From assembly GCA_021325375.1 (NCBI GenBank), contig JAJPHG010000042.1, positions 1 to 64,000 of the forward strand: a DNA stretch of 64,000 nt. Direction: 5' to 3'. The stretch comes from Alphaproteobacteria bacterium. Lineage in GTDB: Bacteria > Pseudomonadota > Alphaproteobacteria > Micropepsales > Micropepsaceae. The translations under genes were made by a program, and so were the position numbers. A model generated the notes under the pieces. That model was not told where the DNA came from and searched no databases. It worked only from the letters and a program-made list of their open reading frames with translations. Shown here in pieces: positions 33,916 through 41,790 of the stretch; position 1 is the stretch's first letter; the number at the start of each line of letters is the position of its first letter.

Positions 33916-33979
33916 GCGAATAGGGAGTAGCGAATGGCGAATAGGGCCTATTCGCTACTCGCCATTCGCTATTCGCCAT
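33914..33979. repeat. Family D inverted repeat, copy 2
   Basis: AAGCGAATAGGGAGTAGCG and GAATGGCGAATAGG pair with CCTATTCGCTACTCGCC and ATTCGCTATTCGCCAT. Its right end abuts the ATG of the hydrolase at 33978. No Shine-Dalgarno sequence is visible in this stretch, so translation of that gene may be leaderless-like or use the repeat. Confidence 0.75.
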
Positions 33980-34883
33980 GTCGCTCACCTTTCAACCCCG
34001 CTTCATCCAGGCCTGCGACGGCCGGCGCCTGCGTTGCGCCGTGTTCGGCGCGCAGCCGCAGACGCGCGGTGTGTGCGTGCTGCTCGGCGGGCAGACCGAG
34101 TTCATCGAGAAATACGACGAGGTCATCGGCGAACTGAACGCGCGCGGCTTCACGGTCGCGACGTTCGACTGGCGCGGCCAGGGCGGATCGGAGCGCGGCC
34201 AGAAGAATCCTCTCCCCGCGCATGTGCGCGACTTCGCCGAATATGACGACGACCTGACGAGCTTCCTCGATCAGGTCGTCCGCCCGATCTCGGACGGACC
34301 ACCCTTCGCGCTCGCCCATTCGATGGGTGCCCACATCCTGCTGCGCACGCTGCACGACAGGCCCGGCGCCATCCGCGCCGCGGTCACGACCGCGCCGATG
34401 ATCGAGTTCTCCGCGCGCGGCTATCCGCCGTGGCTGGCGCGCGCGGTGAGCGGGCTCTACAACGCGCTCGGCCGCGGCGACGATTTCGCCTGGGGCATGG
34501 CGGAACGCGATCCCTTCCTCATCACCTTCGACACGCAGCTCGTGACCTCGGACCGCGAACGTTTCGCGCGCGCGCAGAAATTCCTGAGCGACCATCCCGA
34601 CCTGCGCCTCGCCGGCCCGTCCTGGGGCTGGCTTCAGGCGGCCTACCGCTCCATGGCGCGCATGGCGGAGCCGGGCTACGCCGAAGCGATAGAGACGCCG
34701 ACACTCGTCTGCGGCCCCGGCAAGGACCGCATCTGCGTGACGAGCGCGACGCGCGAATTCGCGCATCGCATGCCGCATAGCGAATACCTCGATCTCCCCG
34801 ACAGCGAGCACGAGATCCTGATGGAGGACGACTCCATCCGCGCGAGATTCTGGGGGGCGTTCGACGCGTTTGCGGCGTTGTAG
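33978..34883 (+). CDS. Alpha/beta hydrolase, lysophospholipase/monoacylglycerol lipase-like (PldB family)
   Basis: 301 residues. The elbow FALAHSMGAHILLRTL (nucleophile Ser in A-H-S-M-G) is near residue 117. The catalytic Asp lies probably in CGPGKDRICV, and the His in LPDSEHEILM. The opening MSLTFQPRFIQACDGRRLR and FDWRGQGGSERG are typical of PldB. Probably hydrolyses lysophospholipids or monoglycerides. The start codon abuts the family D repeat, with no clear ribosome site. Confidence 0.85.
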   Translation: MSLTFQPRFIQACDGRRLRCAVFGAQPQTRGVCVLLGGQTEFIEKYDEVIGELNARGFTVATFDWRGQGGSERGQKNPLPAHVRDFAEYDDDLTSFLDQVVRPISDGPPFALAHSMGAHILLRTLHDRPGAIRAAVTTAPMIEFSARGYPPWLARAVSGLYNALGRGDDFAWGMAERDPFLITFDTQLVTSDRERFARAQKFLSDHPDLRLAGPSWGWLQAAYRSMARMAEPGYAEAIETPTLVCGPGKDRICVTSATREFAHRMPHSEYLDLPDSEHEILMEDDSIRARFWGAFDAFAAL

Positions 34884-34963
34884 CACGCGCTCGCCCGTTC
34901 AAGTGGCGCGCGCGCACGTTTTCCGATAGCGTAATGGCAACTTCGCCTCTTAGGAGAAACCCC

Positions 34964-35956
34964 ATGCGCACGGCTCTGACGGCATTCCTGCTGCTCGCGG
35001 CGGCACCCGCGCTCGCCGAACCCGCCATCACCATGTTCGACGTGCCCGGCGCGACCCTTACTTCGGTGAGCTCAGTCAGCCAATCCGGCGTCGTCGCGGG
35101 CAATTACGACGCCTCCGGTCCTTGCGGCGAGGGTTGCGGCTTCGTCAGGACGCCCGACGGGACAATAACGACCTTTTCCATTTCCGGCGCCGACGGCATC
35201 GACGTCACCGGCGTCAACGACAGCGGAGCCGTCACCGGCTTCTACTTCCAGGGCAGCCAGGTCATCGGCTTCGTCCGAACGGCGGACGGCACGGTCACGG
35301 AGATCCGGCGCGGCCACAAGCGGGTCACCGCCGAGGACATCAACCAATCCGGCATCGTCTCCGGCGAGATGGGGGACTCCAAGGGCTTCGTGCGCATGCC
35401 GGACGGCACGGTGACACCGTTCAAATCAAACCGCTGCAGCGCCATCGAAACGTTCGGCATCAACACGGCCGGCGCCGTCGTCGGGGAATGCGACGGCGAG
35501 AGCAGCTCCTATGGCTTCCTCCGCCAGCCCGACGGGACGATGAGCCTCATCCGGCCGCCCGGCATCGACGCCGGCGCCTTCGCGCTCGACGACGACGGCT
35601 CCGTCGCGGGGTACTACTTCAAGAGGCACGGTTCCGCCACCGATGGCTATGTCCGCGATCCCGATGGGACGCTGCACACGTTCCGCTTCCCCCGCAATTT
35701 CGGCTCTTTCGGCCTCACGGGCCTCGCGACGGTGAACGGCGACCGGCGGATGGTAGGGGACGCCGTGACATTCCCGGGCGGGCTCTGGCATGGCTGGATC
35801 CGTCACGACGACGGAACGATCGAGCTCTTCGACGCCGGCGAGGGAACCGTGGCGAACACCGGCACCTTCGTCGCCGGCATCGTTGCCTCCGGGCTGATCG
35901 CAGGCAATTTTGTGGACGACAACAAGGTCGTGCACGGCTATATCCGCACGCCTTGA
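34964..35956 (+). CDS. Secreted HAF-repeat protein (2)
   Basis: 330 residues from the ATG at 34964 (AGGAGAAACCCC before it). Signal peptide MRTALTAFLLLAAAPALA. It carries GINTAGAVVGECDGESSSYG and ITMFDVPGA-type units of the HAF family, about six repeats, and is clearly related to the protein at 25309. Two Cys pairs (GPCGEGCGF; NRCSAIETF with VGECDG) occur. Role unknown, probably extracellular beta-propeller. Confidence 0.75.
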   Translation: MRTALTAFLLLAAAPALAEPAITMFDVPGATLTSVSSVSQSGVVAGNYDASGPCGEGCGFVRTPDGTITTFSISGADGIDVTGVNDSGAVTGFYFQGSQVIGFVRTADGTVTEIRRGHKRVTAEDINQSGIVSGEMGDSKGFVRMPDGTVTPFKSNRCSAIETFGINTAGAVVGECDGESSSYGFLRQPDGTMSLIRPPGIDAGAFALDDDGSVAGYYFKRHGSATDGYVRDPDGTLHTFRFPRNFGSFGLTGLATVNGDRRMVGDAVTFPGGLWHGWIRHDDGTIELFDAGEGTVANTGTFVAGIVASGLIAGNFVDDNKVVHGYIRTP

Positions 35957-36049
35957 AAGCTGCGTTCAGCGCGAAGCTCGCCTGACAACGCGAATAGCGG
36001 GTACCGCGCGCACCTTTAAATGCATGCGAATGTCCAACTCAGCCCGTAA

Positions 36050-36391
36050 TTGTCATGGCCGGTCTCTAAGGTTTGGGAGCAGCGCCAGCTCTATGAATCC
36101 GCTCCGATGGTGCTCAACTTCAATGACAGCAATTTCCATCGCGTGACCTTCAAATCCTCCGTGAACGTCACCCCGAAAAAGAAATACGTCGTGTTCGCGA
36201 CCGTCGACAAGGATTACACCGCCTGCCAGGACAACCCTTTCACGATGAAGTGGGGCGCCGTGCCCGACGCAACCTATGCAAAGGGAACGTTCGTCTATCT
36301 GGACGATGTCGGGGACTTGACGGAGTGGACGACCGTGAGCTGGAGCACGGACAACGCGGATCTGGCGTTCACAGCGTCCGTGCCGCACTAG
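36050..36391 (+). pseudogene. 5'-truncated fragment of a secreted beta-sandwich protein
   Basis: An open frame of about 113 codons encodes RQLYESAPMVLNFNDSNFHR, YVVFATVDKDYTACQDNPFT and ATYAKGTFVYLDDVGDLTEW, ending in ADLAFTASVPH. This resembles the C-terminal half of a beta-sandwich domain found in exported PEP-CTERM-type proteins. No signal peptide, no upstream frame and no sorting tail, so I call it a remnant. It starts at a partial family A-like sequence (TGTCATGGCCGG at 36052), suggesting that the repeat replaced the 5' half. Confidence 0.5.
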
Positions 36392-36408
36392 GCCGCGCGG
36401 CTGACGTT

Positions 36409-37200
36409 TTATCCCGCCAGCAGTTTCAGCACCGCGTCGTGCACGCGCCCGTCGCCGCTGGCGACACATTGGCCGCCTTCGCTGCAGTCGCCGCCCTGCC
36501 AGTTCGTGATGATGCCGCCCGCGCCTTCGATCAGCGGGATCAGCGCGGCCACGTCCCAGCGGTGGAAATGCGATTCCACGATGACGTCGCAGAAGCCCAT
36601 CGCGAGCAGGCCGAAGATGTAGCAGTCGCCGCCGAAGCGGCTCATCTTGACCGCGCTCGAGACCCTGCGGAACGCGGCGCGCTCTTCCGCCTCGAAATAG
36701 GCATAAGGATGCGTGCAGCACAGGATCGCGTCATTTAGACTCGCGCATTCGCGCACGTGAAGCGGCGTTGTCTTATCTCTCCCGCGCAGCGATGCGGTTC
36801 CGTTCACGCCGACGAAGCGCTCGCCCAGCACCGGTTGGTCGACGATGCCGAGCACGGGCCGGCGGCCTTCCTCGAGCGCGATCAGCGAGCCCCATTCGTG
36901 GCGGCCGTTGATGAAGGCGCGCGTGCCGTCCACCGGATCGAGCACCCAGCGCCGCCCGCTCTTGCCTTCCTTCTCGCCGAACTCCTCGCCGAGGATGCCG
37001 TCGTCGGGGCGCTCGCGGTCGATGACGGCGCGGATCGCGCGCTCGGCCTCGCGGTCGGCGGCGGTCACCGGATCGAAGATGTCGCCCTTCGCAGCACCCT
37101 TGTCGTCGACGTCGAGACGCACGCGGAAATAGGGGCGGATGACCGCGCCGGCGGCATCGGCGAGCTTGTGGGCGAAGGCGATGGTTTCGGCGTCGATCAT
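36409..37200 (-). CDS. hisN: Histidinol-phosphatase, inositol monophosphatase type (HisN)
   Basis: 263 residues from the ATG at 37200. The IMPase signature WVLDPVDGTRAFINGRHEW and the metal-site residues GEEFGEKEGK upstream are typical of the HisN subgroup. The C-terminal motif is HRWDVAALIPLIEGAGGIIT. Expected reaction: histidinol phosphate to histidinol in histidine synthesis, with Mg2+. Isolated from other his genes, so an inositol-phosphatase role is not excluded. Confidence 0.85.
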   Translation of the reverse strand: MIDAETIAFAHKLADAAGAVIRPYFRVRLDVDDKGAAKGDIFDPVTAADREAERAIRAVIDRERPDDGILGEEFGEKEGKSGRRWVLDPVDGTRAFINGRHEWGSLIALEEGRRPVLGIVDQPVLGERFVGVNGTASLRGRDKTTPLHVRECASLNDAILCCTHPYAYFEAEERAAFRRVSSAVKMSRFGGDCYIFGLLAMGFCDVIVESHFHRWDVAALIPLIEGAGGIITNWQGGDCSEGGQCVASGDGRVHDAVLKLLAG

Positions 37201-37237
37201 GTATAATGTCCGCATTCGCTACTGATGAGGTCATGCC

Positions 37238-38089
37238 ATGAAAAGCGTCGTCGTAACAGGCTCGTCCACCGGCATCGGCTGGGGCGCCGCGAAGGTCCTG
37301 ATCGAGAACGGCTTGCGGGTCTTCGGCTCGGTGCGCAAACAGGCCGACGGCGACCGGCTGAAGGCCGAGTTCGGCGACAATTTCGTGCCGCTGCTCTTCG
37401 ACGTGACCGACGCGGCGGCGGTGAACGCGGCTGCCGAGAAAGTGTCGGCCGCGCTTGGGCACGAGACGCTGGCCGGCCTCGTCAACAATGCCGGCATCGC
37501 GGTCGCTGGGCCCCTGCTCTATCTCAAGATCGACGAGCTGCGCCACCAGCTCGAGGTCAACGTCGTGGGTCAGCTCATCGTCACCCAGGCCTTCGCGCCG
37601 CTGCTCGGCGTGGACAAGACCCGCAAGGGCGCCCCGGGAAGGATCGTCATGATCTCCTCGGTCGGCGGCAAGAACGCCAACCCGTTCGTGGGTCCGTACA
37701 ACGCGTCGAAATTCGCGCTCGAGGGGTTGTCGGAGTCGCTGCGCCGCGAGCTGATGCTGTTCGGCATCGACGTGATCATCGTGGCGCCCGGCGCCGTCGC
37801 CACGCCGATCTGGAACAAGGCCGACGAGATCGACGTCAACCAATACGCCAACACGCCCTATATCGACCAGCTCAAGCGCATCAGGAGCTACATGCTGGAG
37901 CGCGGCGCCAAGGGCCTCAAGCCCGAGGAGCTCGGCAAGGCGATCCACAAGGCGCTCACCATCGCGCATCCGAAGACGCGCTATTCCGTCTCGCCCGACC
38001 GCGTGCAGGACACGATGGTCAACATCCTCCCCAAGCGCCTCGTCGACCGCATGATCGGCGGCAGGCTGGGGCTGATGCCGCAGAAGTAG
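37238..38089 (+). CDS. Short-chain dehydrogenase/reductase (SDR family)
   Basis: 283 residues. The NAD(P) motif TGSSTGIGWGAAK (residues 7-19), NNAGIAVAGP, the catalytic Ser in ISSVGG and the YNASK Tyr/Lys pair are all in order. The C-terminal half, with PDRVQDTMVNILPKRLVDRM, resembles SDR members that act on retinol-like or acyl substrates, but the substrate is open. Divergent from hisN: the 37 nt between them contains TATAAT (37202-37207). Confidence 0.9.
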   Translation: MKSVVVTGSSTGIGWGAAKVLIENGLRVFGSVRKQADGDRLKAEFGDNFVPLLFDVTDAAAVNAAAEKVSAALGHETLAGLVNNAGIAVAGPLLYLKIDELRHQLEVNVVGQLIVTQAFAPLLGVDKTRKGAPGRIVMISSVGGKNANPFVGPYNASKFALEGLSESLRRELMLFGIDVIIVAPGAVATPIWNKADEIDVNQYANTPYIDQLKRIRSYMLERGAKGLKPEELGKAIHKALTIAHPKTRYSVSPDRVQDTMVNILPKRLVDRMIGGRLGLMPQK

Positions 38090-38163
38090 CGGGCACGGGC
38101 TTGCCACAAAGTCCGCTTTTAAGCTACGGTTACCCCTGGTATGCAGCCAGAGCGCTCGTGCGT

Positions 38164-38183
38164 ATGTACGCTTGTAAGTACAT
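38164..38183. promoter_or_regulatory. Candidate brnTA operator
   Basis: ATGTAC (38164-38169) and GTACAT (38178-38183) are perfect 6-bp inverted arms, 8 nt apart, 15 nt before the brnT ATG. TA-system antitoxins of the BrnA type bind near their own promoter, so this is a plausible autoregulatory site. No boundaries are known. Confidence 0.4.
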
Positions 38184-38198
38184 GGTTGAGAGACTAGG

Positions 38199-38489
38199 AT
38201 GGCGGAAACGACCCGGTTCGAGTGGGATCCGCGAAAAGCGGAGGCGAACCGTCGCAAGCATGGCTTGACGTTCGAGGAAGTCGTAAGCGTATTCCGTGAT
38301 CCGTTCAGGCAACAGGACATCGAAGGTGACGAGCATGGAGAAACCCGCTGGCGTGCGACCGGTGAAATCAACGGGAAGCTATACGTCGTTTCCTACACCA
38401 CCTACGAAGAAGGCGAAGAAGAAGTCTACCGTATCATCACGGCGCGCAGGGCCACGCCTCGTGAGCGTAAGGCTTTCGGAGATTCCTGA
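38199..38489 (+). CDS. brnT: BrnT family ribonuclease toxin
   Basis: 96 residues. TRFEWDPRKAEANRRKHGL at the N-terminus, FEEVVSVFRDPFR, and RIITARRATPRERKAF at the C-terminus match BrnT. The toxin cuts mRNA when free of its partner. It overlaps the antitoxin gene by 29 nt. A complete type II pair next to typA. Confidence 0.9.
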   Translation: MAETTRFEWDPRKAEANRRKHGLTFEEVVSVFRDPFRQQDIEGDEHGETRWRATGEINGKLYVVSYTTYEEGEEEVYRIITARRATPRERKAFGDS

Positions 38490-38781
38490 ACTCACGCCGG
38501 AGCAGAAGAAGCGGCTCGACGCGCTCGCCGCACTCCCGGATGACCAAATCGATACCAGCGACTTGCCCGAGCTACCCAATATGGAATGGCGTCCCAGGAC
38601 GGTCTATGTCGGCCTCATGCCCGGTCCCGGCAGGAAGAAAAGCGTCACCATCCGCCTCGACGAAGACGTGGTGAAGTGGTTCAAACGCCAAGGCAAAGGC
38701 TGGCAGACCAAGATGAACTGGGTGCTGCGGCTCTATTTCGCGAGCCATCGCAAGACGGGTGTAAAGGTCGGCCGCCCCTGA
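38461..38781 (+). CDS. brnA: BrnA family antitoxin
   Basis: 106 residues from a GTG at 38461. The N-terminal linker (SEIPELTPEQKKRLDALAAL, PDDQIDTSDLPEL) and the C-terminal ribbon-helix-helix-like domain (KKSVTIRLDEDVVKWFKRQG) match BrnA, which neutralises BrnT and represses its own promoter. The 29-nt overlap with brnT supports coupled translation. It converges directly on typA with no gap between stops. Confidence 0.88.
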   Translation: MSVRLSEIPELTPEQKKRLDALAALPDDQIDTSDLPELPNMEWRPRTVYVGLMPGPGRKKSVTIRLDEDVVKWFKRQGKGWQTKMNWVLRLYFASHRKTGVKVGRP

Positions 38782-40608
38782 CTACTCCACCGCCGCTCTC
38801 GACGTGCGTTTGCGGTCGTGGGGGGAGAGTTCGCGTTTGCGGATGCGGATCGACTGCGGCGTCACTTCCACCAGCTCGTCGTCCTCGATATAGGCGATGG
38901 CCTGCTCCAAGGTCATCGGCACGATCGGCGTCAGGCGCACCGCCTCGTCCTTCGAGGACGCGCGGATGTTGGTGAGCTGCTTGGCCTTCAAGGGGTTGAC
39001 CTCGAGGTCGTTGTCCTTGGCGTTCTGGCCGATGACCATGCCCTGATAGACCTTGGTCCCGGGCATGACGAAGAGCTTGCCGCGTTCCTCCAGGTACCAA
39101 AGCGCATAGGCGACCGCCTCGCCGTCCCCGGTCGAGATCAGGACGCCGTTGGTGCGGCTCGGGATCGCCCCCTTATGCGGCGCGTAGCTATGGAACATGC
39201 GGTTGATGACGCCGGTGCCGCGCGTGTCGGTCAGGAACTCGCCGTGATAACCGATGAGGCCGCGCGACGGCGCCAGGAACGTGATCCGCGTCTTGCCCGC
39301 GCCCGTCGGGCGCATGTCGGTCATCTCGCCCTTGCGGATCGAGATCTTCTCGATGACGATGCCGGTATAGGGATCGTCGACGTCGATGGTGACTTCCTCC
39401 ATCGGCTCCAGCCGCTCGCCCTTCGGGCCCTGCTGGAACAGCACGCGCGGGCGGCTGATGGAAACCTCGAAGCCTTCGCGGCGCATCGTCTCGATCAGCA
39501 CGCCGAGCTGGAGCTCGCCGCGGCCGGCGACCTCGAACGCGCCGTCGCCCGTCTCGCTGACCTTGATCGCGACATTGCCCTCGGCCTCGCGGAAGAGACG
39601 CTCGCGGATCACGCGCGACTGGACCTTGTCGCCCTCGCGGCCGGCGAGCGGGGAATCGTTCACCGACACCGTCATCGCGAGCGTCGGCGGATCGATCGGA
39701 TTGGCGTGGATCGCCTCGCTCACGCTCATGTCGCAGAGCGTGTCGGCGACGGTTGCGATCTGAAGCCCCGCGATGGCGATGATGTCGCCCGCTTCGGCCC
39801 GCGCCACCGGCACGCGCGCCAGCCCGCGGAACGCGAGCAGCTTTGTCACGCGCGCGCGCTCGATCTCCTTGCCGTCATTGTTCAGCACCTTGATGACGCG
39901 GTTGACGGTCATCGCACCGGTCTCGATGCGCCCCGTCAGGATGCGGCCGAGATAGGGATCGGCCTCCAGCGTCGTCACCAGCATGGTGAAGGCAAACTCG
40001 TCGCCGGCGAATGCCATCGGCTTGGGCGCCGGCACGTCCGCGACGACGAGTTCGAACAGCGGATCCAGATTCTTGTGCTCGTCCTCCAGTTCCTTGACCG
40101 CCCAGCCGTTGCGGCCCGAAGCATAGAGATAGTGGAAGTTGAGCTGGTCGTCGTTGGCGTCCAGCGCCAGGAACAGGTCGAAGATGCTTTCCAGCGTCTC
40201 TTTCGGCTGCGCGTCGTGGCGGTCGATCTTGTTGATGACGACGATGGGCTTCAGCCCAAGCTTCAGCGCCTTGGAGAGCACGAACTTGGTCTGCGGCATC
40301 ACCGACTCGGCCGCGTCGACGAGCAGCACCACGCCGTCGACCATGGAGAGGATGCGCTCGACCTCGCCGCCGAAATCGGCGTGGCCGGGCGTGTCGACGA
40401 TGTTGATGCGCGTGCCCTGCCACTCGACGCTGGTGCATTTGGCCAGGATGGTGATGCCGCGCTCGCGCTCCAGGTCGTTGGAGTCCATCGCGCGCTCCTG
40501 CATGTGCTGGTTCTCGCGCACCGAGCCCGACTGCTTGAGGAGCTGGTCCACGAGCGTGGTCTTGCCATGGTCGACATGGGCTATGATGGCGATGTTGCGC
40601 AGATTCAT
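38782..40608 (-). CDS. typA: Ribosome-associated GTPase TypA/BipA
   Basis: 608 residues from the ATG at 40608. Upstream codons of the open frame belong to no conserved sequence. The translational GTPase domain has AHVDHGKTTLVDQLL (residues 10-24), the DTPGHADFGGEVERIL switch II and NKIDRHDAQP (G4). Domain II, a domain V-like region and the C-terminal domain (EVTPQSIRIRKREL) follow. It helps ribosome assembly and stress adaptation at low temperature. Single gene, divergent from the glycosyltransferase at 40703. Confidence 0.95.
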   Translation of the reverse strand: MNLRNIAIIAHVDHGKTTLVDQLLKQSGSVRENQHMQERAMDSNDLERERGITILAKCTSVEWQGTRINIVDTPGHADFGGEVERILSMVDGVVLLVDAAESVMPQTKFVLSKALKLGLKPIVVINKIDRHDAQPKETLESIFDLFLALDANDDQLNFHYLYASGRNGWAVKELEDEHKNLDPLFELVVADVPAPKPMAFAGDEFAFTMLVTTLEADPYLGRILTGRIETGAMTVNRVIKVLNNDGKEIERARVTKLLAFRGLARVPVARAEAGDIIAIAGLQIATVADTLCDMSVSEAIHANPIDPPTLAMTVSVNDSPLAGREGDKVQSRVIRERLFREAEGNVAIKVSETGDGAFEVAGRGELQLGVLIETMRREGFEVSISRPRVLFQQGPKGERLEPMEEVTIDVDDPYTGIVIEKISIRKGEMTDMRPTGAGKTRITFLAPSRGLIGYHGEFLTDTRGTGVINRMFHSYAPHKGAIPSRTNGVLISTGDGEAVAYALWYLEERGKLFVMPGTKVYQGMVIGQNAKDNDLEVNPLKAKQLTNIRASSKDEAVRLTPIVPMTLEQAIAYIEDDELVEVTPQSIRIRKRELSPHDRKRTSRAAVE

Positions 40609-40702
40609 GGGCTGAGGGACTCGGGTCGGGGAAGGGCGGCTTATATAGAGCGGGTCTGATGGCGGCAACCGCGCCGGGGATGGAAGGGGAATCGGGTCCT
40701 AA

Positions 40703-41638
40703 ATGCCGGAAAACGGGGGGGAAAAGCGCGATCCGGCGGACGTCCGCGCGTTCCGGCGCGCCAAGAACATGCGGCTCAAGGCCGAGATGTTCGACTATCT
40801 GCGCAAGCTCGGCGCCGAAAGCGAGATCGCGGCCCTCCCCGGAAATGCCCCGGCTCCGATCCCGCGCCGGATCTGGATGTACTGGCACGACGGCTGGGAC
40901 AAGGCGCCGGAGATCTGCCATCTCTGTCTGCGATCCTGGCGCCAGCGCAATCCCGGCTACGAGGTGCACGCGCTCGACGTCGCATCGCTCAAGACCGTGC
41001 TCGACGATCCGCCGAGACAGAAGGACATGTCGTTCGTCCGCGGCTATGCGAACCGCGTGCGGCTCAGGCTCTTGCGCACGCATGGCGGGGTGTGGGCGGA
41101 CGCGACGAATTTCTGCTTGGGCGCCGTCGATCCCTGGATTCACGAGCGCGTCGCCCCCGCGGGGCTTTTCGCCTACACCCTTCCCAATGCCGAGCGGCTG
41201 ATCGCGACCTGGTTCCTGGCGGCGGCGCCGCGCAGCGCCCTGATGGCGGCGTGGGAGCACATGATCACGCGCTATTTCGAGGCGATCGAGCGCGAAGGCC
41301 GCGGCGTGCACGGCTATTTCTTCATGCCCTACACCTTCGAATACGTCCTGTCCTCGCGGCCGGAGCTGGCCGCCCTTTGGGAACGGATGCCCAAGGTCCC
41401 GGTCGGCGACATCGGCAGGGTGGCGCTTGCCGCCAGTCTGGGCAACGAGGAGGGCACAAGCCCGCTGGGCGAACGCAAGCGCGCGACCATCGAGGAGCTC
41501 CTGGCCGCGACGCCGATGCAGAAGCTGACCTGGAAGGGCCAGATGCGGGCCGGAACGGAGGCCGCCCGGCAGGTCCTGGATATCCTTAAGGAAAATCTGG
41601 CCGAAACCGCGGCTCCCTCCGGGCAGCCCTACCGTTAA
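40703..41638 (+). CDS. Capsular polysaccharide synthesis-type glycosyltransferase
   Basis: 311 residues. IPRRIWMYWHDGWDKAPEIC at about residues 53-72 and the LLRTHGGVWADATNFC region (Asp of the DxD-like motif) match the Caps_synth/GT32-like fold that transfers sugars with a nucleotide donor. It is a predicted soluble or peripheral protein. The C-terminus has low-complexity basic repeats. No other capsule gene is near, though the gtr-like set lies at 1-4 kb. Confidence 0.75.
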   Translation: MPENGGEKRDPADVRAFRRAKNMRLKAEMFDYLRKLGAESEIAALPGNAPAPIPRRIWMYWHDGWDKAPEICHLCLRSWRQRNPGYEVHALDVASLKTVLDDPPRQKDMSFVRGYANRVRLRLLRTHGGVWADATNFCLGAVDPWIHERVAPAGLFAYTLPNAERLIATWFLAAAPRSALMAAWEHMITRYFEAIEREGRGVHGYFFMPYTFEYVLSSRPELAALWERMPKVPVGDIGRVALAASLGNEEGTSPLGERKRATIEELLAATPMQKLTWKGQMRAGTEAARQVLDILKENLAETAAPSGQPYR

Positions 41639-41681
41639 CGTTTTGCAATCGCGGCCTTTCTTCGTCGCGGCGCGTTGGAAT

Positions 41682-41736
41682 CATGCATTTCGTTACAAAA
41701 AAGCCCCGCATGGGGCCAATATTTCGGAAATGCATG
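41682..41736 (+). promoter_or_regulatory. Long-arm inverted repeat upstream of the RND efflux operon
   Basis: CATGCATTTC (41682-41691) and GAAATGCATG (41727-41736) are perfect 10-bp inverted arms separated by 35 nt that include the small hairpin GCCCC-GCAT-GGGGC. It ends 54 nt before the efflux ATG. It could be an operator for a TetR- or MarR-like regulator or an mRNA structure. The regulator is not adjacent. Confidence 0.5.
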
Positions 41737-41790
41737 CTAGGAAAATGCCCGCCGGAGCCCGAATTAAGGGGCCTCCCAAGGATCCACGGA

